A DNA stretch of 64,000 bases from 66-474 sp964489055 (GCA_964489055.1 CAZAXF010000008.1:9006-73005); one strand, 5' to 3'; shown: positions 9,077 to 18,044, counted from the stretch's first letter. The notes: generated by a model not told the origin, from the sequence alone. Numbers and translations: made by a program.

Positions 9077-11083
9077 ATGACGCAAGCCGTGGATGATCGT
9101 GTTGCCTCTTCGCTGCTCGGCGCGGACGGGCCCTTCGCGCGCGAGGTGCCGAATTTCCGTCCGCGCGAAACGCAGCAGCGGATGGCCGATGCGGTGGACG
9201 AGGCCATCGCCGACCGTGACGCACTGGTGGTCGAGGCGGGCACCGGGACCGGCAAGACCTTCGCGTACCTGGTCCCTGCGTTGCTCTCGGGCAATCGGGT
9301 GATCGTCTCGACCGGCACGCGCAACCTGCAGGACCAGTTGTTCCATCGCGACCTGCCGCGGGTGATGTCGATCCTGGGCGCCAAGGTCGATGTGGCGCTG
9401 CTGAAAGGCCGCGCCAATTACCTTTGCAAGTACCGCCTGCAACAAACGGTGGAATCGGGCCAGTCCAGGTCGCGCGCGCAGTCGGACGACCTGCAGAAGA
9501 TCCGTGCCTGGGCCGCGCGCACGCGGGTGGGCGATCGCGCGGAATTGGCGGAGGTGCCGGAAGCCTCGCCACTGTGGCCGCGGGTCACGTCCACGGCCGA
9601 GAACTGCCTGGGCACCGAGTGCCCGTTCTACGACGAGTGCTTCGTGTTCAAGGCGCGGCGGCGCGCGCAGGATGCGGACATCGTGGTGGTGAACCATCAC
9701 CTGCTGCTGGCGGACCTGGCGCTGAAGCGTGAAGGCTTCGGGGCGATCCTGCCCGAAGTCGATGCGTACATCCTGGACGAGGCGCACCAGTTGCCCGATC
9801 TTGCCGGTCAGTATTTTTCCGTCGGCATCAGCGCGCGCCAAGTCCGGGAACTGGCCACCGACACGCTGGCCGAGTGCGCGGGGCAGGCGGGGGCGCTGGC
9901 CTTGCTGCAGCCGACACTGGATGGTGTGAACGATGCCCTGCGCAAGGCGCGGCTGGCATTCGATCCGTTGCCCCGACGCGGCGCGTTCGCACAACTGGAA
10001 GCCGACGCGGGCGCGGCCGAGGCCTTGCAGCACCTGGGCGATGCGCTGAATGACCTGGCCGGCGTGCTGGCGGGGCAGGCCGAGCGCTCCAAGGGCCTCG
10101 CCAGCGTGCACGCGCGCGCGGTGGTGATGGATGCGCGCCTGCAGCGCATCACCGGCACCGACGGCGAGGAAGAAGTCCGCTGGTACGAACTGTCCGAGCG
10201 CGGCTTCACCCTGTCGGCGACGCCACTGGATCTCGCGCCGCAGTTGCAGACGTTGCGCGACGCCACCGACGCCGCCTGGATCCATACCTCGGCGACGCTG
10301 GCCGTGGCAGGGCATTTCGACCATTTCACGCGGCAGATGGGGTTGGTCGATCCGGTGACGCTGGACCTTGGCAGTCCGTTCGATTACCAGCACCAGGCCC
10401 TGTGCTGGCTGCCGCAGGGTTTGCCCGAACCCGCCGCGCGCGACTACACCGCGCGCGTGATCGATACGGTACGACCGGTACTGGAAGCGTCACGGGGCCG
10501 TGCGTTCCTGCTGTTCACTTCGCACCGCGCATTGCGCCTGGCGGCCAACCTGCTGGCGGAAGGTCCCTGGCCGCTGTTCGTCCAGGGCACCGCACCGCGC
10601 CACCAGTTGTTGTCGGACTTTCGCGATTCCGGCAACGGCGTGCTGCTGGGCGCGGCGAGCTTCTGGGAAGGGGTGGACGTTGCCGGCGAGGCCCTGAGCG
10701 TCGTGGTCATCGACAAGCTGCCGTTCGCCTCCCCGGATGATCCGGTGCTGCAGGCACGCCTCGATGCCGTACGCCGCGCCGGCGGCAACCCGTTCCGCGA
10801 CTGGCAGATTCCGGCCGCCGCGATCGCGCTGAAGCAGGGCGCCGGCAGGTTGATCCGCGACATCAATGATCGCGGCGCGCTGGTGTTGTGCGACCCGCGC
10901 CTGACCAGCCGCGGCTACGGCAAACTGTTCCTGGCCAGCCTGCCGCCGATGCCGATCACGCATGCGCTCGCCGATGTGGAGGGGTTTTTTGATGGGGTGG
11001 TGGGGACCAGGGACCGGGGACCGGGGATCGGCTCGTCGGGCGCACATGATGCGCCTCCCCCTTCGCCTGCGAAGGGGGAATGA
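9077..11083 (+). CDS. DinG/YoaA-family ATP-dependent DNA helicase
   Basis: This 668-residue superfamily 2 helicase of the XPD/DinG group has Walker A GTGTGKT (motif I), a DEAH box in ILDEAHQ, and the four-Cys iron-sulfur site made of NYLCKYR and CLGTECPFYDEC. Such 5'-3' helicases unwind damaged DNA, D-loops or R-loops, and the sequence resembles YoaA more than longer DinG. The ATG at 9077 fits the family N-terminus; earlier in-frame starts would add unrelated sequence. The conserved protein ends near ALADVEGFF. The last 30 or so residues are encoded by intergenic repeats (a GGGGACC array, then the palindrome repeat) and are unlikely to be part of the enzyme. Confidence 0.88.
   Translation: MTQAVDDRVASSLLGADGPFAREVPNFRPRETQQRMADAVDEAIADRDALVVEAGTGTGKTFAYLVPALLSGNRVIVSTGTRNLQDQLFHRDLPRVMSILGAKVDVALLKGRANYLCKYRLQQTVESGQSRSRAQSDDLQKIRAWAARTRVGDRAELAEVPEASPLWPRVTSTAENCLGTECPFYDECFVFKARRRAQDADIVVVNHHLLLADLALKREGFGAILPEVDAYILDEAHQLPDLAGQYFSVGISARQVRELATDTLAECAGQAGALALLQPTLDGVNDALRKARLAFDPLPRRGAFAQLEADAGAAEALQHLGDALNDLAGVLAGQAERSKGLASVHARAVVMDARLQRITGTDGEEEVRWYELSERGFTLSATPLDLAPQLQTLRDATDAAWIHTSATLAVAGHFDHFTRQMGLVDPVTLDLGSPFDYQHQALCWLPQGLPEPAARDYTARVIDTVRPVLEASRGRAFLLFTSHRALRLAANLLAEGPWPLFVQGTAPRHQLLSDFRDSGNGVLLGAASFWEGVDVAGEALSVVVIDKLPFASPDDPVLQARLDAVRRAGGNPFRDWQIPAAAIALKQGAGRLIRDINDRGALVLCDPRLTSRGYGKLFLASLPPMPITHALADVEGFFDGVVGTRDRGPGIGSSGAHDAPPPSPAKGE
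11002..11029 (+). repeat. GGGGACC heptamer array inside helicase 3' end
   Basis: Four G-runs spaced by ACC or ATC occur here on the coding strand, still within the open frame, and are read as GTRDRGPGIG. This is one of the family of arrays at gene borders described in the findings. Confidence 0.85.
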
Positions 11084-11310
11084 GGGGGATGGCTCTTCGC
11101 TCCGCCCGGCATCCCCCGGCGTTGTGCGCCGACCCCCTTCCTCGGAAGGGGGTAACACACCTCCCCCATCGCTTGCGAAGGGGGATTGAGGGGGATGGCT
11201 TTTCGCTTCGGGCGGCATCCCCCCGACGCTGCGCGTCGACCCCCTTCCTCGGAAGGGGGTAACACACCTCCCCCTTCGCCTGCGAAGGGGGAATGAGGGG
11301 GATGGCTCTG
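11054..11310. repeat. Tandem 106-107-bp palindromic repeat (2.4 copies)
   Basis: Copies begin at 11054, 11160 and 11267. Each unit holds two hairpins, CCCCCTTCGCCTGCGAAGGGGG and CCCCCTTCCTCGGAAGGGGG-like, separated by GGCATCCCCC and the palindromic gcgccGAC region. Related units occur upstream of rplU (22330-22506). The array overlaps the end of the helicase frame and has no coding potential of its own. Confidence 0.85.
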
Positions 11311-11403
11311 GGCCGCCGACGTCGCGACCCGCGAGCTTGAAATGCATCCCTGGCCGCAAGATGTCATGCTGTTGGAAATCCCGTAACGGAGGCGCTGCAG
11401 ACC

Positions 11404-12552
11404 ATGGACCGACTGGCCAACGATTATCCGGAAACGATCCTGGCGCGGCATGAGGCACCTTGCCTCTCGCTGTACCAGCCCACCCACCGCACGCATCCCG
11501 ACAAGGCCCAGGACCCGATCCGGTTCCGCAACCTGGTCAAGGCCCTGGCACAGTCGCTGCAGCAGCGTTATCCCGATCGAGAAGCCGTGCCATTGCTGAA
11601 GCCGCTGCACGCCATGGCCGACGACAGGGATTTCTGGAATCACACCTTCGATGGCCTCGCCGTCCTCTCGGCGCCGGGGTTTTTCCGCGCCTACAAGCTG
11701 CAGCGCCCGGTCCCCGAACGCGCCGTGGTCGCCGACAGCTTCCACACCAAGCCGCTGATGCGGATCATGCAATCGGCCGATCGCTTCCAGGTGCTGGGCC
11801 TCAGTCGAAGCGAGGCGCGCCTGTTCGAAGGCAACCGCGACCATCTCGACGAGATCGATCTGGCCCCGGAAGTTCCGCGCACCTTCGACGATGCGCTGGA
11901 ACGCGACTACGAACGTGACCGCGCGATCCGCACCTACGGTCCGATCCGGGACGGCACGATGGGTCGTCACGGCGACAGCGACGCCAAGCAGGATGCGATC
12001 CGCGCCGACACCGAACGCTTCTTCCGCATCATCGACCGCGGCGTCATCGAGCACCATTCCCAGCCCACCGGCCTGCCGCTGCTGCTGGCGGCGTTGCCCG
12101 AACATCATCACCTGTTCCGCGAGGTCAGCCAGAACCCGAACCTGCTGGACGACACCATCGACGTGAACCCGGACAGCCTGACACCCGGGAACCTGCGCGA
12201 GCGCACTTGGGAAAAGATCCTGCCGCATTACCTCGCACGCCTGGAAGGACTGATCGACCGCTTCAACGCCGCGCGCGCGCACGAGCACGCCACCGCCGAC
12301 CTCGCGGACGCGGCGCGTGCCGTGGTGGCCGGTCGCATCGAGGCGCTGCTGCTGGAGGCCGACCGCCAGGTGCCGGGCCGCATGGACCCTGGAAACGGCG
12401 CGATCACCTTCGGCAAGATGGACGACCCGGACACGGACGACCTGCTCGATGATCTCGGCGAACGCGTGCTGGAGGGCGGCGGCGAGGTGGTGATCGTGCC
12501 CGCCGAGCGCATGCCGACCGACAGCGGGCTGGCCGCGATCTACCGTTTCTGA
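11404..12552 (+). CDS. baeRF-type (bacterial archaeo-eukaryotic release factor-like) protein
   Basis: This 382-residue soluble protein resembles the bacterial eRF1-like (baeRF, family 3) proteins. Landmarks are CLSLYQPTHRTHPD near the N-terminus, FHTKPLMR and GLSRSEARLFEGN in the middle, and the C-terminal GGGEVVIVPAERMP of the eRF1 domain 3-like part. No GGQ peptide-release motif is seen, so a ribosome or RNA role other than canonical termination is likely; family function is poorly known. It overlaps the next gene by one base (TGATG), suggesting an operon with the acetyltransferase. Confidence 0.72.
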   Translation: MDRLANDYPETILARHEAPCLSLYQPTHRTHPDKAQDPIRFRNLVKALAQSLQQRYPDREAVPLLKPLHAMADDRDFWNHTFDGLAVLSAPGFFRAYKLQRPVPERAVVADSFHTKPLMRIMQSADRFQVLGLSRSEARLFEGNRDHLDEIDLAPEVPRTFDDALERDYERDRAIRTYGPIRDGTMGRHGDSDAKQDAIRADTERFFRIIDRGVIEHHSQPTGLPLLLAALPEHHHLFREVSQNPNLLDDTIDVNPDSLTPGNLRERTWEKILPHYLARLEGLIDRFNAARAHEHATADLADAARAVVAGRIEALLLEADRQVPGRMDPGNGAITFGKMDDPDTDDLLDDLGERVLEGGGEVVIVPAERMPTDSGLAAIYRF

Positions 12553-13193
12553 TGGCCGGCCCTGCGGCGTCGCGCGCCGCCGATGTCGAAATCCGCGAAC
12601 TGGCACCGGCCGAGCTGCGCGCGGCGGCCGGGCTACTGGCCGAAGGCATGCGCGACAACCCGCTGCACGTGGCGGTGTTCGGTATCGATTCGATTCGCAG
12701 GGAACGACGCCTGCTGCGCTTTTTCGTGGAACTGACCCGGTACGTGCGCGCGAATGGCGTCCTGCTGGGCGCCTTCGCGGAGCACGAAATGGTCGGCGTG
12801 CTGGGCATGATGGCGCCGGGCCGCTGCCGGCCCCCGGTACCCGATGCGTTGCGCTTCGCCGCGGCGCTGGCGCGCAACCCGCCCATGGTGACGCTGCGCA
12901 GTGCGCGCTGGCTCATGGACTGGAGGCGCCACGACCTGCGCGAGCCGCACTGGCACCTCGGCCCGATGGCCGTGCGCCCCGCGTTCCGCCGACGCGGCAT
13001 CGCGCGGCGGATGATGACGCGCTGCATCGAGCACATCGACGCGCGCGGCGCCGTCGGTTTCCTTGAAACCGACCTCGCGATCAACGCCGCGTTCTACGAA
13101 ACCCTCGGCTTCGCCCTGACCCGACGCGAAAAGGTCCTCGGCATACCCACCTGGTTCATGCGCCGCGCGTCCCCTCGTGCTTTCGGTGCGTAA
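12552..13193 (+). CDS. GNAT-family N-acetyltransferase
   Basis: This 213-residue acetyltransferase has the acetyl-CoA binding motif A as LGPMAVRPAFRRRGIARRM, followed by the motif B region FYETLGFALTRR typical of small GNATs. The start codon shares a base with the stop of the baeRF gene, so translation is coupled. The substrate cannot be predicted; the family includes enzymes acting on antibiotics, polyamines and protein N-termini. Confidence 0.82.
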   Translation: MAGPAASRAADVEIRELAPAELRAAAGLLAEGMRDNPLHVAVFGIDSIRRERRLLRFFVELTRYVRANGVLLGAFAEHEMVGVLGMMAPGRCRPPVPDALRFAAALARNPPMVTLRSARWLMDWRRHDLREPHWHLGPMAVRPAFRRRGIARRMMTRCIEHIDARGAVGFLETDLAINAAFYETLGFALTRREKVLGIPTWFMRRASPRAFGA

Positions 13194-13200
13194 ACTCCCT

Positions 13201-13239
13201 CTCCCCCCAACGGCTGCATCGTTGGGGGAGAAGGCTTTT
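13201..13239 (+). terminator. Hairpin terminator after acetyltransferase
   Basis: CTCCCCCCAACG and CGTTGGGGGAG pair with one bulge around a 7-nt loop, followed by AAGGCTTTT. It begins 8 nt after the stop codon. The same CCCCC...GGGGGAGAGGG palindrome family recurs after other stop codons in this window. Confidence 0.6.
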
Positions 13240-13276
13240 CCAACGCCGCATCATCTCCCACGCACCGCTGTTACGC

Positions 13277-13379
13277 TTCCCCGGTCCCCGGTCCCCGGTC
13301 CCCGGTCCCCGGTCCCCGAGCTCCGAGTCCCGAGCCCCGAGTCCCGAGTCCCGAATCCCGAATCCCGAATCCCGAATCC
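13277..13379 (+). repeat. Drifting heptamer array directly before tsaB
   Basis: About 14 head-to-tail 7-bp units change gradually along the array: GGTCCCC (five copies), then GAGTCCC and GAGCCCC forms, then GAATCCC (four copies), ending 2 nt before the tsaB ATG. The minus strand of the first part carries five GGGG runs with ACC spacers. No separate Shine-Dalgarno sequence fits between the array and the start codon. Confidence 0.92.
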
Positions 13380-13381
13380 AC

Positions 13382-14077
13382 ATGATCCTCCTCGCCATCG
13401 AAACCGCCACCGAAGCCTGCTCCGTCGCGCTGGTGCACGGCGACGCGCTGATCGACCGCAGCGAACTGGCGCCGCGCCGGCACGCGGAACTGGTGCTGCC
13501 GATGGCCGAGTCATTGCTGGCCGAGGCCGGCATCACGCGCAAGCAACTTGATGCGATCGCGGTCGGGCGCGGGCCGGGTGCGTTCACCGGCGTCCGCCTG
13601 GCGGTATCGGTGGCGCAGGGCCTGGCGCTGGCGCTGGACATCCCCGTGGTTCCGGTTTCCTCACTCGCGGCCCTTGCGATGCAGGCCCCGCGCAACGGCG
13701 CCGCGACACTGGCGGCGATCGATGCGCGGCGCGGCGAAATCTACGCGGGTGCCTTCGGGCTGGATGCTGCCGGCCTGGCCGAGGCGATTGACGATGAGCG
13801 CGTGCTCGCGGCGCCCGATCTCGCGCTGCCCGAGGCGGACGCATGGAACGTCATCGGCAGCGGCTGGAAGGCCCACGCCGAAGCCATCCGCGCCCGCCTG
13901 CCGTCCGCACCGCGCTGGGCCGATGGCGACCGCTACCCGCAGGCCTGCGACGTCGCGCGCCTGGCCGCGCCGTTGTTCGAAGCCGGCAAGGGCGTACCGC
14001 CGGAACAGGCGCTGCCGGTCTACCTGCGCGACAAGGTGGCGTTGACCCTGGAGGAACAGCGGGAAAGTCGCGCGTAG
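13382..14077 (+). CDS. tsaB: tRNA threonylcarbamoyladenosine biosynthesis protein TsaB
   Basis: This 231-residue Kae1/Gcp-like protein is the scaffold of the TsaB-TsaD-TsaE complex that makes N6-threonylcarbamoyladenosine at tRNA position 37. The ASKHA-fold N-terminus LAIETATEACSVAL and the GPGAFTGVRLAVSVAQGLA motif are diagnostic, and the length matches the family. The ATG at 13382 gives a full-length N-terminus but has no Shine-Dalgarno sequence; it follows a tandem heptamer array directly, so initiation is unusual or leaderless. It is probably expressed independently of the acetyltransferase gene because a hairpin terminator separates them. Confidence 0.93.
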   Translation: MILLAIETATEACSVALVHGDALIDRSELAPRRHAELVLPMAESLLAEAGITRKQLDAIAVGRGPGAFTGVRLAVSVAQGLALALDIPVVPVSSLAALAMQAPRNGAATLAAIDARRGEIYAGAFGLDAAGLAEAIDDERVLAAPDLALPEADAWNVIGSGWKAHAEAIRARLPSAPRWADGDRYPQACDVARLAAPLFEAGKGVPPEQALPVYLRDKVALTLEEQRESRA

Positions 14078-14106
14078 GGCGGGCACTGCCCGCCATCATT
14101 GCCCGC

Positions 14107-14196
14107 CCCGTATCCGGCCCCAGGCCACGATCTTCGTCAGCAGTACGCCGGCGCCCATCAGCCAACCCACAGCACCAGGGCCGGCAGCAGCGGACA
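14107..14196 (-). pseudogene. Decayed copy of the yeiH 3' end
   Basis: About 90 bp match the 3' end of the intact yeiH gene (about 15970-16060) at roughly 85-90 percent identity in the same orientation. The minus strand still encodes GWLMGAGVLLTKIVA against GWLIGAGVLLTKVVA in the intact protein. A 1-nt deletion breaks the frame and the stop codon is lost. It is either the scar of an insertion at the yeiH 3' end or the remnant of a second yeiH copy. Confidence 0.85.
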
Positions 14197-14613
14197 CCAT
14201 CATGGCGCGGCCTGGAAGGCCCGATCGTGGTGGCGCGGTCTAGGGTATGTGGCGCGGCTCTGCTTGACAGCGCCCCCCTCTCCGCCGCTATTTTGGCTTG
14301 CGGGGAACCAGGTAGCGGCGGCAACGGACGGACGCTGGCTCATGGAAGGTCAATTTCGTGAAGAAGCGGCAGGCACACAGCGGCCCCGATTTGCGGGGAG
14401 CGCCAGGCTTGCCGTGCCGGTGTCTTTCCACCTCTGGGGTTTGACGGCAGTCGCAGTCACCGCTGCGCTGGTCGCTCGGTTGTGTTCTGGACACTGCACA
14501 CGCAGGAAACCCGGTCCCACGGGCTCCCCGGGTGTTTGCCATCACTGAACCGTTGGGCCGGGGAGTCACGCTCCCCGGCCCGTGTTGCCTGTCGCAAGCG
14601 GAGGGAAGTACAA
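14197..14613. other. Gap upstream of transglutaminase gene, with strong hairpin
   Basis: No gene is supported. GGGCCGGGGAG / CTCCCCGGCCC (14555-14565 and 14571-14581) is a perfect 11-bp stem with a 5-nt loop, lying 33 nt before the GTG start. It could be a terminator for upstream transcription or a leader structure controlling the gene. Confidence 0.5.
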
Positions 14614-15798
14614 GTGAACATTGATCGTTTTGTCACGGTCGCATTGGTCCTGTGTCTGATGTCGTCGCCCGTATCTGCAGCCGCTGCCCCGTCGGTGAAG
14701 AAAGACCTTGCGAATTTCCAGACCATCTGTCTGAAATCGAACGAGCTTTGTTACTTCACTGTGTTCGATTTCTCAGGCGATGGAGACGTCCGCAAGCATA
14801 CGGTAGCGTTCGTGCCGCTTGCGAGCCAGGCTGAGGCCACATACTGGAACCATAAGGCCAAGGAACGCCTCACGCCCACCGGAACCACCGATGACATACA
14901 CGCGGCAGCCTACGACGCGCCTACCAGATCATGGAAGCCGCTGGCGGCAAGCAGGCAGTGTCCGCTGTGCGTACCCGATTCGGTGCGCTTCGAGGCGAAG
15001 GCCAGGCGGTGGTTCCGGTTCGAAACCACCGCCAGGAGTCGCTGGCAACGTGAAGATGGGGCCTGGATATATACGCGCGCGGTGGATCGCGGCGACCAGG
15101 AGCACTTTTACGTCGTGGTGCGAAGTCATGGGGCGCCGACCGTATGTGCTTCCGTACGCAATTCCGGAATGCATTACCAGTACGCGACGGCAAAGTCGCG
15201 TGGTTTTCGTGTCCTGCTGAACAGCCGCTGGGTGCAGTCCGAACGGCCTGATTACGTGACCGTCTCGCCGGTTTGCTCATGGCAATCGCTGGCGCGTCAT
15301 TACATGGCGATGCAGGATCGGGCGCTGGCCGGCAGCGATCAGCTCCCGACATTCACGGGTACGGTGCAGCAAAAAGTCGACGCGGCGATCGGCTACATCA
15401 AGAGTCGAGGTATCGGCTACGACGAAAAGCCGGATCCTGGCGGCTATCCGAATCAGGATGTAAGCAAAATCCTCAAGATGGACCGGACCGATTGCAAGGG
15501 CTTCACTACGCTTCTTTACTCGCTGCTGCGAAAGTCCGGGGTCGAATCACACCCGATTTTGCTCAATGCCTACGGCATGACGCCGCTGAGTTTCAGCGTC
15601 CCTGATCACTGGTCCGATCATGTGATTTTGTACGTCCCGAGTCTTCATCGTTATATCGACTTGACGGTGAGTTTGCCGAGCCGTGGCAAATACACGTGGC
15701 AAACATCTGCTGATTCTTATGCGGGCGACGTGGTGCTTGATCTGGTGACGGGCCGATTCGGCGTCGTGTCTTCGCATTCGGACAGGAGCGGAGGTTGA
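14614..15798 (+). CDS. Exported transglutaminase-like (papain-fold) protein
   Basis: This 394-residue protein has a signal peptide (VTVALVLCLMSSPVSAAAAP) and a DUF3857/transglutaminase-core plan. The catalytic triad is visible as Cys in RTDCKGFTTL, His in WSDHVILYV and Asp in YIDLTVSL. The GTG start is set by GGAGGGAAG 7 nt upstream and by the signal peptide. Base composition is clearly less GC-rich than the neighbours, and the gene lies between a decayed and an intact copy of the yeiH 3' end, both signs of transfer. Exported transglutaminase-like proteins are usually proteases or amidases; the substrate is unknown. Confidence 0.78.
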   Translation: MNIDRFVTVALVLCLMSSPVSAAAAPSVKKDLANFQTICLKSNELCYFTVFDFSGDGDVRKHTVAFVPLASQAEATYWNHKAKERLTPTGTTDDIHAAAYDAPTRSWKPLAASRQCPLCVPDSVRFEAKARRWFRFETTARSRWQREDGAWIYTRAVDRGDQEHFYVVVRSHGAPTVCASVRNSGMHYQYATAKSRGFRVLLNSRWVQSERPDYVTVSPVCSWQSLARHYMAMQDRALAGSDQLPTFTGTVQQKVDAAIGYIKSRGIGYDEKPDPGGYPNQDVSKILKMDRTDCKGFTTLLYSLLRKSGVESHPILLNAYGMTPLSFSVPDHWSDHVILYVPSLHRYIDLTVSLPSRGKYTWQTSADSYAGDVVLDLVTGRFGVVSSHSDRSGG

Positions 15799-15981
15799 AC
15801 CGGTCCGTTGTCGCCGCGGGTGGTGGTTGAGGCACACCTTCGTCGGCGAACGAGGTATCGCAGCCGGGGGCTGGGCGATTGCTGGCGCCGGTACTTCTGC
15901 CCTTGCATGTCGTGCAAAGGAAATCGGGCAGCGTGTGACGCGAGCACCATCGGCCGTCATCGCCTGCACCCGCATCCGCCC
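15799..15981. other. Gap between transglutaminase gene and yeiH
   Basis: The two genes converge here. I see no gene, and no clear terminator hairpin with a T tract. Confidence 0.4.
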
Positions 15982-17052
15982 TCAGGCCACGACCTTCGTC
16001 AGCAGCACGCCGGCGCCGATCAGCCAGCCCCACAGCACCAGGGCCAGCAGCAGCGGGCGCGGGCCGAGTGCCCGCAGCTTCACGAAGCGGGTTTCCATGC
16101 CCAGCGCGGCCATCGCGGCGGCCAGCGCCAGGGTGTCCACGGCCAGCAGGGTTTCCTTGATGCCGGCCGGCAGCGTGACCAGTGAATTGAAGCCGCTGAC
16201 CGCGACGAAGGCCAGCGCGAACCAGGGCACCACCATGCCGGCCTTGCCGCCCGCCCCGCCGTCGCGGCGCGAACGCAGCCAGCTGATCGCCAGCAGCACC
16301 GGCACCAGCATCATCACCCGGGTCAGCTTCACGATCACCGCGGTATCGGCCGCGGCGGGGCCGACCGCGCTGCCGGCGGCGACCACCTGCGCGACTTCGT
16401 GCACGGTCGAGCCGGTGAAGATGCCGAACTGGCGCGGGTCCATGCCGAGGTGCGGGTACAGCCACGGGTACACGAAGATATCCAGGGTGCCGAACAGCAC
16501 CACGGTGGCGACTGCGATCGCCACCTTGCTGGGGTCCGGCTTCACCACGCGCTCCATCGCCAGCACCGCCGCCGCGCCGCAGATCGCGCTGCCGCCCGCG
16601 GTCAGGGTGGCGGTGTCGCGGTCCAGCCCGAACACGCGCCGCCCGAGTACGCTGCCGAGCAGCAGCGTGCCGGCCACGATCACCACGTCGATCGCAAGAC
16701 CCGATGCGCCCACCGCGGCGATCTGCTGGAAGCTGATGCGCAGCCCGAACAGGATCACGCCGAGCCGCAGCAGCTTCTGTTGCGCCACCACCACGCCCGG
16801 TGCCAGCGTCGCCGGCAACTGCTTGCCGAACACGTTGCCGACCACCATGCCCAGCACGATTGCCAGTGTCAGCGCGCTGACCTGCCAGTGCGCCAGCCAC
16901 GGCAGTTTCGCCAGTCCGAGGCCGGCAACGCCGATGCCGAGCGCCAGCAGCAGGCCGGGCAGGTTGCGCCGTAGCCATGCGGGCAGCGGGCCGCGCGCAT
17001 CCGACGCGGCGGTCGCGATGCGGGCGGGGAGGGATTCCGGTGTGGCGTTCAT
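15982..17052 (-). CDS. yeiH: YeiH/UPF0324-family membrane transporter
   Basis: This 356-residue integral membrane protein has about ten helices and the UPF0324 (PSE, putative sulfate exporter) landmarks LGIVLGMVVGN-like SALTLAIVLGMVVGN, LRLGVILFGLRIS and ALGMETRFVKLRALG. In other bacteria YeiH homologues respond to sulfonate, cysteine or oxidative stress, but their substrate is not settled. It is divergent from a LysR-type gene 95 bp away, the usual arrangement for a regulator and its target. The 3' end is duplicated in decayed form 1.86 kb away. Confidence 0.87.
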   Translation of the reverse strand: MNATPESLPARIATAASDARGPLPAWLRRNLPGLLLALGIGVAGLGLAKLPWLAHWQVSALTLAIVLGMVVGNVFGKQLPATLAPGVVVAQQKLLRLGVILFGLRISFQQIAAVGASGLAIDVVIVAGTLLLGSVLGRRVFGLDRDTATLTAGGSAICGAAAVLAMERVVKPDPSKVAIAVATVVLFGTLDIFVYPWLYPHLGMDPRQFGIFTGSTVHEVAQVVAAGSAVGPAAADTAVIVKLTRVMMLVPVLLAISWLRSRRDGGAGGKAGMVVPWFALAFVAVSGFNSLVTLPAGIKETLLAVDTLALAAAMAALGMETRFVKLRALGPRPLLLALVLWGWLIGAGVLLTKVVA

Positions 17053-17123
17053 GGGCGCAGGTTCCGCTGGATGACCTGCGCGTAGTTTCAGGGTCGGCGA
17101 TCAATAAGGAAATACAAATATGA

Positions 17124-17138
17124 TTATGTTGCGTATAA
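17124..17138. promoter_or_regulatory. Putative LysR-type operator
   Basis: TTATGTTGCGTATAA is a TTAT-N7-ATAA dyad containing the T-N11-A core of LysR-family sites. It sits in an AT-rich stretch between yeiH and the divergent LysR gene, 10 bp before the regulator's ATG. Autorepression of the regulator and activation of yeiH would be the expected mode; this is inference from the family. Confidence 0.6.
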
Positions 17139-17147
17139 GATATATTT

Positions 17148-18044
17148 ATGATCCGCGTCAGCCCGCGCCAGCTCGAAGTGTTTGTGGCCATCGCCGCCCG
17201 CGGTTCGGTACGCGCGGCCGCCGAACACGTCCACCTGAGCCAGCCCGCCGTCAGCATGGCGCTGGCCGAACTGGAACGCCTGCTGGATGCGCGCCTGTTC
17301 GACCGCGTGGGCCGGCAACTGGTGCTCAATGAACACGGCAAGGCCGCGCTGCCGCGGGCGCGCGAAGTGCTGGAACGCCTGCGCGAACTGCCGCGCGCGG
17401 CTGCCGGAGAAACCGGCCCGCTCAGCGGCGAGCTGCGCGTGGGCGCCAGCAATACCGTGGGCAATTACCTGGTGGGCGACCTGCTGGGCGGTTTCGTCGG
17501 CGCGCATCCGGGCGTCGCGGTGCACCTGGCCATTGACAACACTGAACGGATCGTCGCGGACGTGCGCCGCTTCGCGCTGGATGTCGGCTGCATCGAGGGC
17601 GATGTCGCGCACGGTGACATCGAGGTGTTGCCCTGGCGCGAAGACCGCCTGGTGGTGTGCGTGGCACCGGGACATCCGTTGGCAAGGCGTCGCCGGTTGG
17701 CGCCCCGCGATTTCAGGGAAGTGCGCTGGATCCTGCGCGAACGCGGTTCGGCGACGCGTGCGCTGGCCGAACGCGCACTGTCACACCTGCCCCCCGCGGC
17801 GGGCGTGCTGGAACTGGGGCAGAGCGAGGCCATCAAGCAGGCGGTGATCGCCGGGCTCGGCGTCGCCTGCCTGCCTGAAGTGGCCGTCACCGATGCGGTC
17901 GGGGCGAAACGCCTGCGCGTATTGCGGACGCCGTTCCTGGAACTTGGCCGACGGCTCGCGCTGGTGCTGCACCGCGAACATTACCGCGGGCCGGTACTGC
18001 GCGCGTTCGTGGGATCGGTGCTGGGTGAGACGGGTACCCTGTGA
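17148..18044 (+). CDS. LysR-family transcriptional regulator next to yeiH
   Basis: This 298-residue regulator has an N-terminal winged helix-turn-helix (GSVRAAAEHVHLSQPAVSMA, about 18-37) and a periplasmic-binding-protein-like effector domain (about 90-290, with LRVGASNTVGNYL and QSEAIKQAVIAGLGVACLP). The latter resembles the CysB/YeiE group, which senses sulfur compounds or sulfite-related signals. Its divergence from yeiH and the shared T-N11-A site imply that it controls the transporter. The ATG at 17148 has no strong ribosome-binding site; the leader is unusually AT-rich. Confidence 0.88.
   Translation: MIRVSPRQLEVFVAIAARGSVRAAAEHVHLSQPAVSMALAELERLLDARLFDRVGRQLVLNEHGKAALPRAREVLERLRELPRAAAGETGPLSGELRVGASNTVGNYLVGDLLGGFVGAHPGVAVHLAIDNTERIVADVRRFALDVGCIEGDVAHGDIEVLPWREDRLVVCVAPGHPLARRRRLAPRDFREVRWILRERGSATRALAERALSHLPPAAGVLELGQSEAIKQAVIAGLGVACLPEVAVTDAVGAKRLRVLRTPFLELGRRLALVLHREHYRGPVLRAFVGSVLGETGTL

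Noticed and set aside
17053..17147. Riboswitch between yeiH and the LysR gene
   Set aside because: The gap is only 95 bp, AT-rich, with a LysR-type dyad and no recognisable aptamer.
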